Position numbers and translations under genes: made by a program | NCBI GenBank assembly: GCA_026008535.1 | Contig: BRKX01000014.1 | Span: 43,158,506-43,222,505 of the forward strand | DNA length: 64,000 nucleotides | From: Perilla frutescens | Taxonomy: Eukaryota; Streptophyta; Magnoliopsida; Lamiales; Lamiaceae | Direction: 5' to 3' | In this document: in pieces, positions 12,738-24,737 of the stretch | How the letters are laid out: every line of letters starts with the position of its first letter | Position numbering within the stretch: the first letter of the stretch is position 1 | The notes under the pieces: generated by a model | The model's input: only the letters and a program-made list of their open reading frames with translations | Databases searched by the model: none | Told to the model about the DNA's origin: nothing

Positions 12738-13421
12738 TGATGTCAAAACCTATTAGTGATGATGGAAAACTACATAATTTTAACATTCATGGATGTTTGA
12801 TTTCAGATGAGTTATCAAACAAGTATCAGAGCTTATCACTAAACAAGTATCAGGGCTTATCTAGGTCGGTATCAGAGCTTAAGAGCTTTGTTTTGACAAA
12901 TGTCAGAGCTTTGTATCAGAGCTTTGTATCTTAGATAGATGTCAAGGCTTTGGACAGATAGAGTTAAAGTCTTATGTTTATCAAATCTTTTAAGCATATT
13001 AGAGCGAGTAACAAAGCTTTAGCTCTTAGAAGGCATAAAAGTTCAGTTTTAAGCATTTATAGAACATATCTTGATGTGATTGAACCTTAATCACTTTTTG
13101 CTATCTGATCTTGTAGCATAAATATCAAAACCTATTAGTGGTCATGCCACTCGTTTTGCATGGCTTTGAAAGGTTTTAGATATTTCAGTTCTAATGATGC
13201 TCAGCTTGATTAGTTTATGTCAATTATGCAGCTAATTTGAGCATGTTGAGATCAGAGCGTATTTGCATAATCAGAGCATACAATAAAAAAATAAGCATAT
13301 TAAGAACTGATGTATTATATGAGCAAGAAGTGCTTTGAAGAATTGTAAGAAAGTTAAGAAATGATAGAGAGAGAGAATATCAAGAGCTAATATTTAAACT
13401 TCCTTCTTCAGCTGGAACTAA

Positions 13422-14330
13422 TCACCACTCAGTTCCTTCCTCTTTTGCTCGATTCTCCTTTTTCCTTTCTGTAAGGAGAAATGTCTGGTATGCTGTGAAT
13501 GCCCCAATCTTGATGCTCCAGTTAGGCATTCTCCCAAGTCCAAATCTGCAAATCTTGAGCTTCTTGAGCTTGCCATTCTTGCTGCTCAAGTTAGACTTCC
13601 CCCTCAAAGGTAGCTTCCCCTGAAGCCGTACCTCTCTTTGGATCTGATCCCAAAGAGTTAGATTGCCATCACTTTTTCCATCTTTTCCATCATCAATCTT
13701 TTCTTCCTCCTTTTTGGCATCATCTAAAAGGATGAGCCGATAGAGTTCGTGAGATGGCAGTGACACTTGTGGCAAAAGAGTGAAAGATGTTGCCAATAAC
13801 TTGTCAGTGATGTGGGGAGCTTGGGATTCAGGCATGGGTATGGATAGCCATGAATAAACTTCCTCAGTTAGCATCAGGTGGGGAAGATCAGAAAGAGAGA
13901 AGGGATCTTACCCGACATTGTGGACTGATGCAAAGTTGAGAGGCGGCTCGTCCTCGGTGGTGAAGAACACATCCTCGTAAAGAGGAGTTATGGATGAGTT
14001 GAAGGGCTCATTGTCGGGAAGGGGTACATCATGAGGCACCAAGCATTAGAATCTTTTAATCATGGAATCCATGATTTCTGAGACGGTTGGTGGCGTGCTG
14101 AGTGGATGATTCATCCAACTTTTGCTCCAATGTCCTTTCGCTATCCAAAATGAGTCATCTCGTTTCTGAGCCATGTACAGCATGGTGGCGTCATTCACCT
14201 GGAATCTCCATAAATGGTACTGGAGATATCACCTTAGCTGCTCGTAAAGTGATGAGTTGAGTTCCTCAATCAGACCAAAACAGCTTTTCAGCTGATGGTC
14301 AAGGCTTTGATTAAAGCCTTCTTCCAGATA
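13422..14330 (-). pseudogene. Unrecognised decayed ORF of SIRE-like 3' region
   Basis: The minus strand holds a 150-codon open stretch (13422-13874), rich in Lys and Glu, ending KEEGTEW. Upstream, in pieces up to about 14330, is more coding-like sequence such as 'DDSFWIAKGHWSKSW', broken by stop codons. I recognise no family. It follows module X (14333-15215) in the direction of reading and may be the C-terminal part of the same decayed protein. Confidence 0.4.
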
Positions 14331-14332
14331 AT

Positions 14333-15215
14333 TCAATAGAGCTGGGGAGCGAGGCTCGCTTGTGGCAGATGAGTGAATGAGTCACCATCAGTTATAGATT
14401 GATCTTCATCAGCTGAAGGGTCAGCTTCAATGAGTGGCTCTTTTCCTTTAGCCAGGTTGTTGACCTCCATAAGCTGTGGTCTCGACTTCCGTGGGTTGAC
14501 AGTTTTGCCACTATTTTTCCTGTGGACATAAACTGTTGGAAGATAATCTCGTCTGGAGAGGAGTGATCCTTCAGGAATTTTGGTCTCTATCTGCTCCTGG
14601 ATGATGTGGCTGAGGCAATTGACGAATCTAATTTTAGCTTTGAATGTGTCAGTGGTTCGGTCGAACTCAGCGAGCTCTACATGATGGTGAAGTTGAGCCA
14701 GTACAAAGGATGCCCAATCAGCTTTGCATCCAAAATAAATGGCAGCCATGATGTGAGCGACATTATCCGTGAATTGCGCATTGTGGATGCTTCCAAGAAG
14801 GATATGCACAACAATGTCCATGAGTTGGACAATAGCTGGGGAGAGGCTTTCCTTTGGATTATGTGAGTAATTATGATGGTGAACGTGGAAAAGCGTCCAT
14901 CCACTCCATAGCTCCATCTTGCTGGGAAGTGCCAGTTCATGTACCTTTAGGCCGTTACCTGGAAGTTTGAATAATGTCATCAAAGTATCCTTGTTGATGA
15001 TGATGACATAGTTGTAGAATTCTACTGCATGCATGGGAAGTCATCTACTGGGCGTCGTCTTAATGAATGATATGAGCCCGCAGGTCTGCAATGATTGTAG
15101 AAGCATTCTTGTTCTCTCTGAACCTATTCGAGCTTGAAGAAGCTCTAAGTTTAAGATCATATACTTTCTCAGCTTCTTGAGAAGAAGCTTGGTATTCATC
15201 ATGTGGAATGGGTGA
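14333..15215 (-). pseudogene. SIRE-like 3' ORF, module copy X
   Basis: The main open stretch is 14333-15034 (233 codons). Upstream, a methionine near 15213 (MAHPFHMMNTKLL) starts a related but interrupted N-terminal part. Key segments are 'LFKLPGNG', then 'LLGSIHNAQFTDN', then 'ADWASFVLAQLHHHV'. The same order of segments recurs in copy Y ('IFQLPRKG', 'MFGAIRSL', 'ANWAEFVFSQFKHQV'), so X and Y are diverged copies of one domain. It resembles an uncharacterised domain seen in ORFs of plant retroelements, but I cannot name it with certainty. The position between pol and 3' LTR is where SIRE elements carry their env-like ORF. Function is unknown. Confidence 0.5.
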
Positions 15216-16600
15216 GCCATTTCTGCAATGACAGATGATGTTAGAGAGAATAGTGCTTAGATAAGTATGAGAGAAAGTAAGGAGAAGGGATAGATTTGGA
15301 ATGATAGTGATGCAATTCTTCCTCTCCTATGCTTATAAAGTATTAGCTTCACATGCATTTATCAATAGCACTCGAGGACCTTTGGCTGATCAGCTATCTG
15401 ATTTGATGTATAATTAGCTGAGTAAATGATGAACGTATCTCGTTCGTCCACTTGTAATTGGACTTTAAGATCAAGCTGCTGAGATTTGAGGGATTTCAAA
15501 ACTTGGTAGTTGCCATAAATAGTGAAATATTTTCTTGCAGATTTGCTACATATTTTCTATTTATATCCCTCAGACATTCGTCTCTTACTACTACCTTTAG
15601 TAGTTGCTAATTTAATGCTTAGCATGGAGACTTTAATGGCAACTCAGATGAATAGTGAGCTTATTTTGAATTTAGAACGTTAGATGTAAGATTTAGCAAT
15701 TGGATGATCACAATGGTAATTATTCAAAAATAAGCATGAGAAGCTTATCGTGGATCAGCTGAGATACGAACAACTAATTTATTGAATAAGGCTGGGGAAA
15801 CAGTTGTTGAGAGATTGAGCTTTGGGCATCAGTTCCTAGTTTGAACTGGTTGAAGCGCCTTTAAACTGATTTGATCAGTTTTGTTGATTAGCTGCTGAGT
15901 GACCTTTTTGTCAGTTTTCTCTTCTTAAGCGGTCAAACTGGACTAGCTTCTCTACTTCCTCTAGAGTTGTTTAACCTTTTTCTTTTTGAAGCTGAGCCTG
16001 TTGCATCCTTTAAAGGATCAGATCTGGCTTCTTTCTCAGCTTGTTGAAGTTGCTTAATAGCAACTGCTGAGCTGGTCAGCTTTGAGGTAATCAGCTTTGG
16101 AGTTCCTCTGCTGGGGGAAGCTGGACTGATTGATAATCAATTGTGCTGCTTTTGAGCTTGACTTGATGAGAGGAGTGACGTAGCTTTGGGATATGAGATC
16201 TGGTGATGTGGCAGTATTTTCAACGTCATTAGCTCCTTTGTATCTAAGCGTTTGACTCCTTAGGGTTGCCACAACTTGAGTATGTGATACATCTTGATCT
16301 ATCCTTTCAGTTGCATCTTCAGCTTGCAGTGATGCCTCTTCTGACTGAATTGATATATTATCAAAATTCAGTTTGCGGCAGTGGAGATTAGTTTAATATT
16401 TGACTAACTAATTTGCAGCTGCAACTTCTTATGATCTCATTTGAATCTCCAATCCATTTGATACTCCAAGTCTCTTCACGTTACCAAAAACTCAAGCCAT
16501 GAAAGACAATTAGCAAGAAATGTGACTGGATTGACATAGAATGTCTCCAGTTGTACCAGTAGAAGTACCGATGCAGTTGTCTGAAAAACTAGTAATATTG
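15216..16600 (-). other. SIRE-like 3' region, no clear gene
   Basis: About 1.4 kb between modules X and Y. Only short broken frames are visible. The sequence is rich in TCAGCT/AGCTGA hexamers, as is the rest of this element. Confidence 0.5.
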
Positions 16601-17673
16601 CTTTGCAACGTAGGTGAAGTGGGTAAGAAGGAGATTTGTTACATCCTTCTGTGTACTCTTGACTGCATATTTGCCACTGTAATAAGTGCAAATGTTTTCT
16701 TTAGTCAGCTGGAGAGGAGGACAGGTTTTTCTGAAGTAGTTAGCTCCATAGTTTGGATGAGGAATTCCAATGAATGGAATAAGCTCATCTGGATCAGAAG
16801 AGGCTTTGAAGTCGGCTTATAATCCATTCTTAGATTGTGCAGATGGAGCGTCATTGGCAGTTGAGCTGCTTGATGTTGTATTGCCGGCTTTAGCTTTAGA
16901 TCTCCTCTTCTTCTTGAGCGATTAAATATGAGCTTTCCCTTTCTTGGGAATCCAATTAGAGATAAGGATTGGTAGTGCGCCATCATTTGGAAGATTCAAC
17001 ATATCTTCAAGAAGCTTGCTCATACTTAGAACAAGCACAACTTTTGACTCAAATTTTCCAGTCTTCTTTGAGTCAGCAGCTTTGATGACTTGATGCTTGA
17101 ATTGGGAGAATACAAACTCTGCCCAATTTGCTTGCAGTCCTTCAGTAAGGTATATCATTACCTTGTATCTCTCTTAAGTAAGTTGACTCAAGCTTCTAAT
17201 GGCACCGAACATCATTTTGTTCATGATATCGAGTAGAAATCCATACTCAGGCTTCAGGTTAATTTTAGCTGTGGTAAACCTGAATTGCTTACTGCAGGTT
17301 GAAGCTCTCCAATCTTTCCGGTATGATTCTGCAGAATCCTTTAGATTTTGAACCGTGGACCCTTTTCTTGGAAGTTGAAAGATTTCTGCAATCTTTCTTT
17401 CAGTGATTTGAATTTTCTGCCCTTGAATCACTAAGGAGATGAGCTTCCCATCTATATTCACTTTTGCTTGAAGTAGGAACTCACTCACCAAGTCTTGTCT
17501 GAAGAATCTTGGTGGAGTTTCCAGGTAATTAGAATTCCGGTTTTGTGGAGATTGACCAGAAGAAATGGGTTGTGTGATTCTTTAAGAATCAATTGGAATT
17601 TCTTTCTTTTCAGGAATTTGTCTCTCATCATTTGCTCTTTGAAGGAAATAAGAGCTTTGAATGATTTAGCCAT
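16600..17673 (-). pseudogene. SIRE-like 3' ORF, module copy Y
   Basis: A methionine near 17671 (MAKSFKALISF) follows a (GA)n tract on the minus strand. After a frame break near 17490-17560, one frame runs down to about 16600 with TAA at 17174-17176, another stop near 16922 and a third near 16820. The first domain (17491-16980) matches copy X: 'IFQLPRKG', 'ANWAEFVFSQFKHQV'. A basic patch 'KKRRRSKAK' follows. A second domain at about 16770-16670 contains 'IPHPNYGANYF' and 'CPPLQLTKENI'. That second domain recurs in copy Z as 'IPHKGTGVDYF' and 'CPPMPRIAENI'. The basic patch suggests a nucleic-acid-binding or nuclear protein, which is inference only. Confidence 0.5.
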
Positions 17674-17709
17674 TTTTGAAATTTGGCTGAATTGGAATTC
17701 AAGCTTTTT

Positions 17710-17733
17710 GAGAGAGAGAGAGAGAGAGAGAGA
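17710..17733. repeat. (GA)n microsatellite
   Basis: About 12 uninterrupted AG units. On the minus strand it is a CT tract just upstream of the first methionine of module Y. Confidence 0.9.
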
Positions 17734-17833
17734 AATACTCTTTGAGGAGATGAGTATGTATGTGAGTATTTCTGAAAAAGGTATGAGCAAGGGGGTTTTT
17801 ATGAGTGAGGAGAGAGACTCATAAATTTGTTGG

Positions 17834-19320
17834 TTGAAAGAAGTAATAACCCCTTCTCATTTTTGGTCATTATTTTTGTAATGACCATGAGACGTGTCAT
17901 TGTTTGCCAACGGTCAAAATTTTAAAATAAATGCTAATTTGTCATTTATTTTTTAAATAAAATTTTATTTCTTAAAAGAAATTTTAACACCTGAATCATA
18001 AGAAAAATAACTAAAGAGTTTTGAATCAACTGTGCTTGATCCAGCTCTCAGTCTTTCTTGTGTTCAGTTTTTCTCCTCTTGGCTGCTGGCAAGATGGGAC
18101 TGTTGCCAGCTTCATCATCAGAGCTTGAGGACTTACTGTCAGTTGACTCGAGTTCAGCATGAGTTTGAAGCTTTCTGATCAGCTTCTCATACTTCTTTAC
18201 CTACTGTTGTAAGCTCTAGATTAGCTCTTCATGATGAGCTATAATTTGAGCAGTGGGGCTTCTGGACTGATCCTCAGCTTGAATTATGCCTGCTGGACTT
18301 GGCTGGTCAGTTACAATGTTTAGTTCCAGTTGCAGCTCTTCTCCTCTTGATGATGCTTCGTCCCCTCCTTCAGTTGTTTCAAGCTGCTCACAAGGTATTG
18401 TCTTTGATTGCTCTGCTACCTGCTCAACTGATTTTTTCAGCTAACTGATCTGCATCTCCCAGATCAATTATCTCATCGTGGCTAGATTCAGGAGGAGTCT
18501 CTGGTTGTGCGGCTAGAGCTTGAGCTTGAAGTGCCCTTTGGATAGGGTCACTGAAAATTACCATATCCTGTACCACTGGCTGCGCAACTTGTGCTTCCAG
18601 CTAGACTGCTTGATTAGTTGGCTCCTCAGTATTCAGTTCCTTGGCAGTTGGTGAAGATGAGGGCTCAGTTGGAGCTGCATGAGTTTCCTTATGAGGAACC
18701 GGGGGGTTCAGCTAACTCCTCAACTGGTTGAAGCTCGTCTGCTAATAGTTGAACTAGCACTTCAGTTGACCGAGCTGGTGACTTGAGTTACTCGACAAAC
18801 TCTTCGTCACTTGCAGTTTTCTCTTCAGCAGTGTCCTTGTCAATTTGCTCTTCTGGTGAGTCTAGGATAATGTTGATTTCAGCTTCTTCTGTAAGTGGAG
18901 GTTTTTCTGAGCGCAATTCTTTCAACGTTTCCTCAATAATCTCATCTATTAGAACTTCTTCTTTTCTTTGTGAAGAGCTTCTGGCTCGAGTTCCTGACTG
19001 ATTCTTCATCAGTTCATCAAGGAGCTACTTTTGTTGGATTCTGATATTTTTCCACTTCTTCTCTTCGTCTTCATCTAGGTAAGCTGGAGACTGGATTCCT
19101 TTTGGCTTAATTACCTCATCAACAACATCAAACATTGAGCCCTAGGAAGGCTCTGAGCATAGTTTGCGAAGGTGGAGTTGCCTCTTAAGTTTGTTACCCA
19201 AGCATTCTTGTTGCTTGTCCACTATAAGCTCCATCCTTCTTCTCTTTTCCAGAAACTCATCCCGTGGAAAGCCAATAACATAAGGAACGAGTCAGTTGAA
19301 TGAATATGCCTCCATAGGAA
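17834..19320 (-). other. Charged, decayed coding-like stretch
   Basis: The minus strand contains broken acidic, low-complexity coding-like sequence. The best open part is 18788-19009 (73 codons, including 'EIIEETLKELRSEKPP'). Numerous stops divide it. It is likely the linker or tail of module Z or the spacer before module Y. No family is recognised. Confidence 0.35.
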
Positions 19321-20240
19321 CTAATAGATGTACCTCAATAGTGTGTTGTAGAGCTCCTCATATCCAGTTAGTTCTACGGCAAAATACTGAGCAGTGTACT
19401 GGCTTGCTTGTTCCTCAGCCCACTTCTTGATGCTTTTTCTCTTTGAGTAGGCATTGATATTCTCTGCTATTCGAGGCATGGGAGGGCAGATGAACTGGAA
19501 GTAATCTACACCGGTTCCTTTATGGGGTATTCCTCAGTCAGGAATGAGATCTTTCAGATTTGCACATAGTCCTAGATCTTCGATGGAAATTTATGTGAGA
19601 TCCTTGACCGTAAGGTTTGATGGTATTGAGGGATCTGGAACGAGACTTTCAGCTCTCTTTTGCCTTGGCTTTGAAGGCTTGGCTCTTTTCTTTTGGAGTT
19701 GATCAACCAACTGCTTAGTCTGGGCTGATCTCATGATAGATCTCATTATTGATGCTTGTTGCGCTGAGATTTCTTTCCTCAGCTACATCTGGACTTGCTC
19801 GTTTTGCTGATGATTCAGCTTGAGCTGATGAGCCAACTTCTGCTGGAGCTCTTCTTGTTCTTTTCTGAGCCTCCGTTGTGGCTTTGAGCTGCTGACATCA
19901 TCAGTTGGTCTCATTAGCTGATGACTTTTACTTTGAACTGATGATCTCCTCGGCTTAGACTGATCAGTTCTGGCTGGAGTGCCTTCGGCTTTGTCTCCCA
20001 GCTTTTTGTCAGCTTAAAGCTATTTTCTCAGCTTTGCTCCTCATAAGCTTATCAGCTGGTTCTTTCAGCTAAAGCTTTGTCTCTTCAGTCAGCTCTTCAT
20101 TTGGTTCAACTGTTCTCATCAATTGATCACAATTGGTTGAGAATTTATGTCTTCAATCATCATTTGACTCTTTTTCAGCTTCCGTTTAGGCTTCATCACT
20201 TCTTCAGAACTGATTTGGCTCATCAGTTTAAGCTTCATGG
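19321..20240 (-). pseudogene. SIRE-like 3' ORF, module copy Z (coiled coil)
   Basis: Reading on the minus strand after pol, a methionine near 20240 opens a Lys-rich frame. A heptad-like, Gln/Leu-rich stretch at about 19885-19690 includes 'QKLAHQLKLNHQQNEQ' and a basic patch 'KPSKPRQKR'. The domain 'IPHKGTGVDYF...CPPMPRIAENI' follows at about 19535-19435, and the frame ends at TAG 19321-19323. Several stops interrupt it. The last domain is shared with copy Y, so the 3' region carries repeated modules. Coiled coils have been described in SIRE env-like proteins, which is consistent but not proof. Confidence 0.45.
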
Positions 20241-20265
20241 CTTAGTGAACTGATGCCTTTTTTAT

Positions 20266-23211
20266 TCAGTTCTTATCTTCAGCTGGAGTGTTCTTCTTCA
20301 CTCCTTTACTCGGCTGATCATCATCATCATTAGAAGCTAGTTCAAGCAATCCTAATTGGATGCACAACTCCAAAAATCTAGCTTCTAGCAATGGCTTGGT
20401 GAAGATATCATCTATCTGCTTCTCTGTGTTAACATAGTTTATGCATATGTCTTTCTTCTCAATGTGATCTCTGATGAAGTGATGCCTGATATCAATGTGC
20501 TTCGTCCTTGAGTGCAATACCGGATTTTGGGATATTACAATAGCATTATTGTTATCACAATAGATAGGCACTTCTTCAGTCTCCACTTTGTAATCCTTCA
20601 GCTGTTGCTTCATCTAGAGAATTTGCGCACAACAGCTTCCAGCAGCTGCATACTCGGCTTCAGTTATTAACGTGGTAACTGAGTGCTACTTTTTGCTAAA
20701 CCAGGATATTAGTTTGTTCCCAAGAAACTGACATGTTCCACTGGTGCTTTTCCTGTTAATCTTACATCCTCCGAAGTCTAAGTCTGAATAGCCAGTTAGA
20801 CTTAAGCTATCATCTCCAGGATACCATAGTCCAAGATTAATGGTTCCTTTGAGGTACTTCATGATCCTCTTAGCTGCTTCGAGATGGCTTTTCTTTAGAT
20901 TGGCTTGGAACCTTGCACACAGCCTGACTGAATAGGAGATGTCTAGTCGGCTGGCTATTAGATAGATAAGGGATTTAATGATTCCTCTGTAGAATGTCTG
21001 GCTGACTGATTCTCCTTCTTCGTCAAGAGTCAGCTGAACTGATGTATTCATTGCAATCTTGAGAGTTTTTCCTTTATCGGTTCCAAATTTCTCGAAAAGC
21101 TCTTTGGTGTACTTGGGTTGACTGATGAAGATTCCGTCTTCCAGCTGCTTCACTTGGAGTCCTAGGAAGAAAGTTATTTCTTCCATCATGCTCATCTCAA
21201 ATTCTCTTTGCATCAATTGAGAGAATCGAGTGCAGAGATCTTTGCTCTTTGATCTAAAAATTATGTCATCCATATAAATTTGAACCATTAAGGTCTTATC
21301 TAATCGTTCTATTCTGAATAGAGTACGATCAATGACTCTTTTATGAAACCCATTCTTCAGCAAGAATGTTGTGAGGGTTTCATACCAAGCTCTTGGTGCT
21401 TGCTTCAATCCATATAGAGCTTTCTTCAGCTTGTAGACTTGATCTCCAATTTCAAAGCCTGGAGGTTGCTCGACGTACACATCTTTCTTGAGCATCCCTT
21501 GCAAGAACACACTTTTGATGTCCATTTGATAGACCGTGAAATTGTTGTGAGCTGCATAGGCGAGGAACAATCTGATAGCTTCTAATTTTTTAACTGGTGT
21601 AAATGTCTCATCAAAGTCGATCCCTTCGCTTTAAGAGTACTTCTTGGCTACCAGTCTTATGTTGTTCCTTGTAATTATGCCTTGTTTATCTAGCTTATTA
21701 TGAAAAACCCATTTTGTCCCGATGACTTTTTGGGTTTTCGGCATGTCGACAAGAAACCATATGTTGTTTCTTGTGAATTGATTAAGCTCCTCTTACATCA
21801 CAATGATCCAGTCTGAATCTTCAAAAGCTTCCTTGATGTTGGATGGTTCAGTCTGTGAGATAAAGCATGTGAATAGAGCATGCTCAGTTGATCCTCTGGT
21901 TTGAATCCTACTTCTTGGATCACCAACAATCTTGTCAGCCGGATGGCTTCAGAGCCATTTAGGCAGATTGGCTTCAGCTGTTCCTTCAGCTAATCCTTTG
22001 GCTGGTCCTTCAGCTGGTTCTTCAACTGGTCCTTCAGCTGATGCTTCAGCTGCTCCTTCAGTTGCTGCCTTGTTTTCAGTTTGCTCACCAATTTTATCAT
22101 TTCTTCCTACTGCTTCAGTTTTGAGGTTTGTGGTCTCAGCACAATTTGTGTCCTCATTGACCATACTATCTTCAACTGGTCTGAAGTCAGTTTCATTGAT
22201 ATCTTCTAGTGAAGCTTCAAACTGCTCTGGAACAATGTGATCAATATAGTTCTGTGAGTTTTCAGTTTCACTAGGCAGTACTTGAACTGATGTGTCATTT
22301 ATCTCTTTGTTCATGTACTCATCAGAAAGCTCATCAAATACCACATGACATGTTACTTCCACAACAAGTGTTCGTTTATTGAACACTCTATAAGCTTGTG
22401 AGTGATGGGCATTATAACCGAGAAAGATCCCCTCATGAGCTTTGACACTTGACACTGAAGGCTTTCAGTTGAGTTTTGCCATTGTTGTGAATGTAACATT
22501 TGCAGCTAAATACTTTAAAGTAAGTGATAGAAGGCTTACGACCCTTGTACAGTTCGTCGGGTGTTTTGTCATATGTAGTGATGATGGCACTTCAATTTTG
22601 AGTGTGGCAAGGTGTGTTGACTGCTTCGGCCTAATAGCTTTCAACTGTGTTGGCATCAGCTACCATTGCTATTGTTGCCTCCTTCAGGGTGCGATTCCTC
22701 CGTTCAACTATGCCATTTTGTTGAGGAGTTCTTGCAGCTGAGTGTTCATGAGTGATTCTCAATTCACTCAAGAAATTGATCAGTTGCTGATTGACGAATT
22801 CAATTCCATTTTCGGATCTTATCCTTTGAACTAATTTACCCTTTTCAGTTTGGAACCTTCTGATCAGTGCTGATAGCTTGGCAAAAGTCTCATCTTTGCT
22901 TCTCAGGAACTCCACCCATGTGTATCTTGAGTAGTCAGCCACTGCTACAAGTGTGAACTTCTTGCCTTTGAGGGTTGGTTGCTTCACTAGTTCAAATAGG
23001 TCCATGTGTAGAAGCTGTAGAATATCAGTTGTTCCTAGAGGGTGACTTTTGTTATTGAATGACGACTTTGCTTGCTTCTCTTTTTGGCATGGTCCGCAGA
23101 CTCTAGATTTCTTATAGATCTCCTTGGTAAGCCCCTCAACCAACTCTTTGTTGGCCAGATAGTTGATCATTTTGAAGTTGAGGTGGTTTAGCCGTCGATG
23201 CCATAGCCAAC
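20266..23211 (-). pseudogene. SIRE-like copia pol, 5' part missing
   Basis: Order on the minus strand: integrase zinc-finger remnant 'CGPCQKEKQ', integrase core (22631-23110), a linker of Glu/Gly/Pro/Ala repeats (about 21960-22060), RT (20686-21570) and RNase H (20266-20700). The RT active site reads YMDD rather than the usual YVDD. The integrase has 'RSENG' where copia enzymes normally have Asp in RSDNG, so one catalytic acid is Asp-to-Glu. Breaks include TAG after 'FSKK' near 20686, TAA upstream of the RT near 21630, and frame changes between 21570 and 22455. RNase H keeps 'EAEYAAAGSCCAQ' and 'YCDNNNAI'. The N-terminal part and gag are cut off by the copia LTR at 23212. Not functional. Confidence 0.85.
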
Positions 23212-24660
23212 TGTTGGGGTTTTATCGAATTACGTCCCACAGGATCTAATCAGATAATCCATAATTCTAAGGCATGCATATCATGATTTTATGTGTGAGT
23301 TCATTAAACATGCTTTGTTAAATATTCATGCAAGACAGTCGAATTATACGCAGCGGAAAATACGATTCGATAGAACTACTTACAATGATCATAGGGTTGA
23401 CGACGAGATTACAGGTCTAATCTCGTTGCTGTAGAAGCACGGTCTATCTTGACATTCTTCCCACTGTATTCGACCACCACCAAGGCTGCAGAGATACTCC
23501 TTGATCTTCTACTGTATTCTCGATATCCGTTTAGATGTAGAGTGGGCTACAAGCTACTAAACCATGTATGGATAATCTAAGGGAATCAAGAGAGTAGTAT
23601 AACTGAGAGGGGCTGATCATGTAACACACAATACACACCTCCTTCTTCTCTAATTAATAGAGAAGGAGGTGTGTACTGTCTCCCAACCCTAATGGGTTAG
23701 GCCTCTCCTCTTGTTCTATTCCCTTTAGTCCATTAAGGTATTATTTGGGCTACAGTAGGGATCTAGAAGAATATTAAATTGGCCCACTAATTTATTTAAT
23801 ATCTAATATCCAACACTTAGGATATAATTAAATAAATTAAGTGTTATTTTTATTCCACTAAAGAAATAATACTGACCTACCAATTTAATACATTTTACTC
23901 AATGCATTATTCTTTAGTCCAGTCATTCCACATGTTTAAGATATAATGTCCATTAATTAATTATATAAGCTCTGACAGCTATAATTAATTAATACTTCCA
24001 TTCCTAGAGCAGTACCACACAAGTTTTACCATGTACGGAATAAATTCCATCTGCAGGGTTTTACATGTACTTGTGTTTACTCAAGGGGACATCATCAATC
24101 TGGTGCACCAGGACATGGTGACCAAACACAGTGCACGACCCATCATGTGTGAATATGTTACTGCCCAAAATATCAAGATTATTGACTCTATCAAAAATCT
24201 CGCACATTGATAAATCAAAGTAGTAAACATAACACACATATGTCCGCCACTGTGCCAAGCTTAAGAACCCGAACTTTGTGGATCTTTATTCTCTCTCTTT
24301 AGGGACAGACCAGAGAATAGTATCCTATTGTGATCCTCCTCAATACACATGTCAGTGTATCAGAATAATTAGTTAGTCAAGATAAACCAACTATCAGATT
24401 ATTCTACGACGTACAATGATTGGTTCAGGATCATCTAAGCCGTGAGCCTTTTAATATTTTACAAGGAATCTGATGACATGATCTTTACTGTGTGTTTTAC
24501 CCACACCATATCATCTAAAATGCAATTATAAGAAAACATGCATATATAAATGTAACAACAAATAATATGCATAAACAGTGACTGCAATAATAATCAATCT
24601 ATATCATCAAAACACTGTTAATAGTACACAAAGGCAAGCTTTCAGTATACAATCCTAACA
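23212..24660 (-). repeat. 3' LTR of outer copia
   Basis: 1449 bp, starting 'tgttggggttttatcg' and ending 'aatcctaaca', and related to the nested copia LTRs but clearly diverged. It is followed at 24661 by the polypurine tract. The five bases before it are 'ccaac', the expected target duplication, whose partner is not in the window. Confidence 0.85.
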
Positions 24661-24672
24661 ATCTCCCACTTA
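24661..24672 (-). promoter_or_regulatory. Polypurine tract of outer copia
   Basis: The minus strand reads 'taagtgggagat' directly before the LTR. The same tract is found at 27439-27450 in the nested element. Confidence 0.75.
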
Positions 24673-24737
24673 TACTTAAAGTATGTCTTTTAAGTACAGT
24701 ACAAAAACTGGCAAAACTCTCAAACTATAAACAAATC

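Larger units (their letters stand above)
12460..23211 (-). mobile_element. SIRE-like copia element, partial
   Basis: A decayed Ty1-copia element read on the minus strand. Part of the integrase comes first (from 23211), then RT, RNase H, a long 3' region with unusual coding modules, a polypurine tract, and the beginning of the 3' LTR. The long region after pol and the G-run polypurine tract next to 'ttgttggg' fit the SIRE/Maximus lineage. It is cut on the right by an inserted copia LTR at 23212 and on the left by the LARD at 12459, so its gag, 5' LTR and most of its 3' LTR are not in view. It is the oldest layer of the nest. Confidence 0.8.

Noticed and set aside
14606..14866. Plus-strand 86-codon frame
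   Set aside because: It is the opposite-strand shadow of module X, with no start context or domain.
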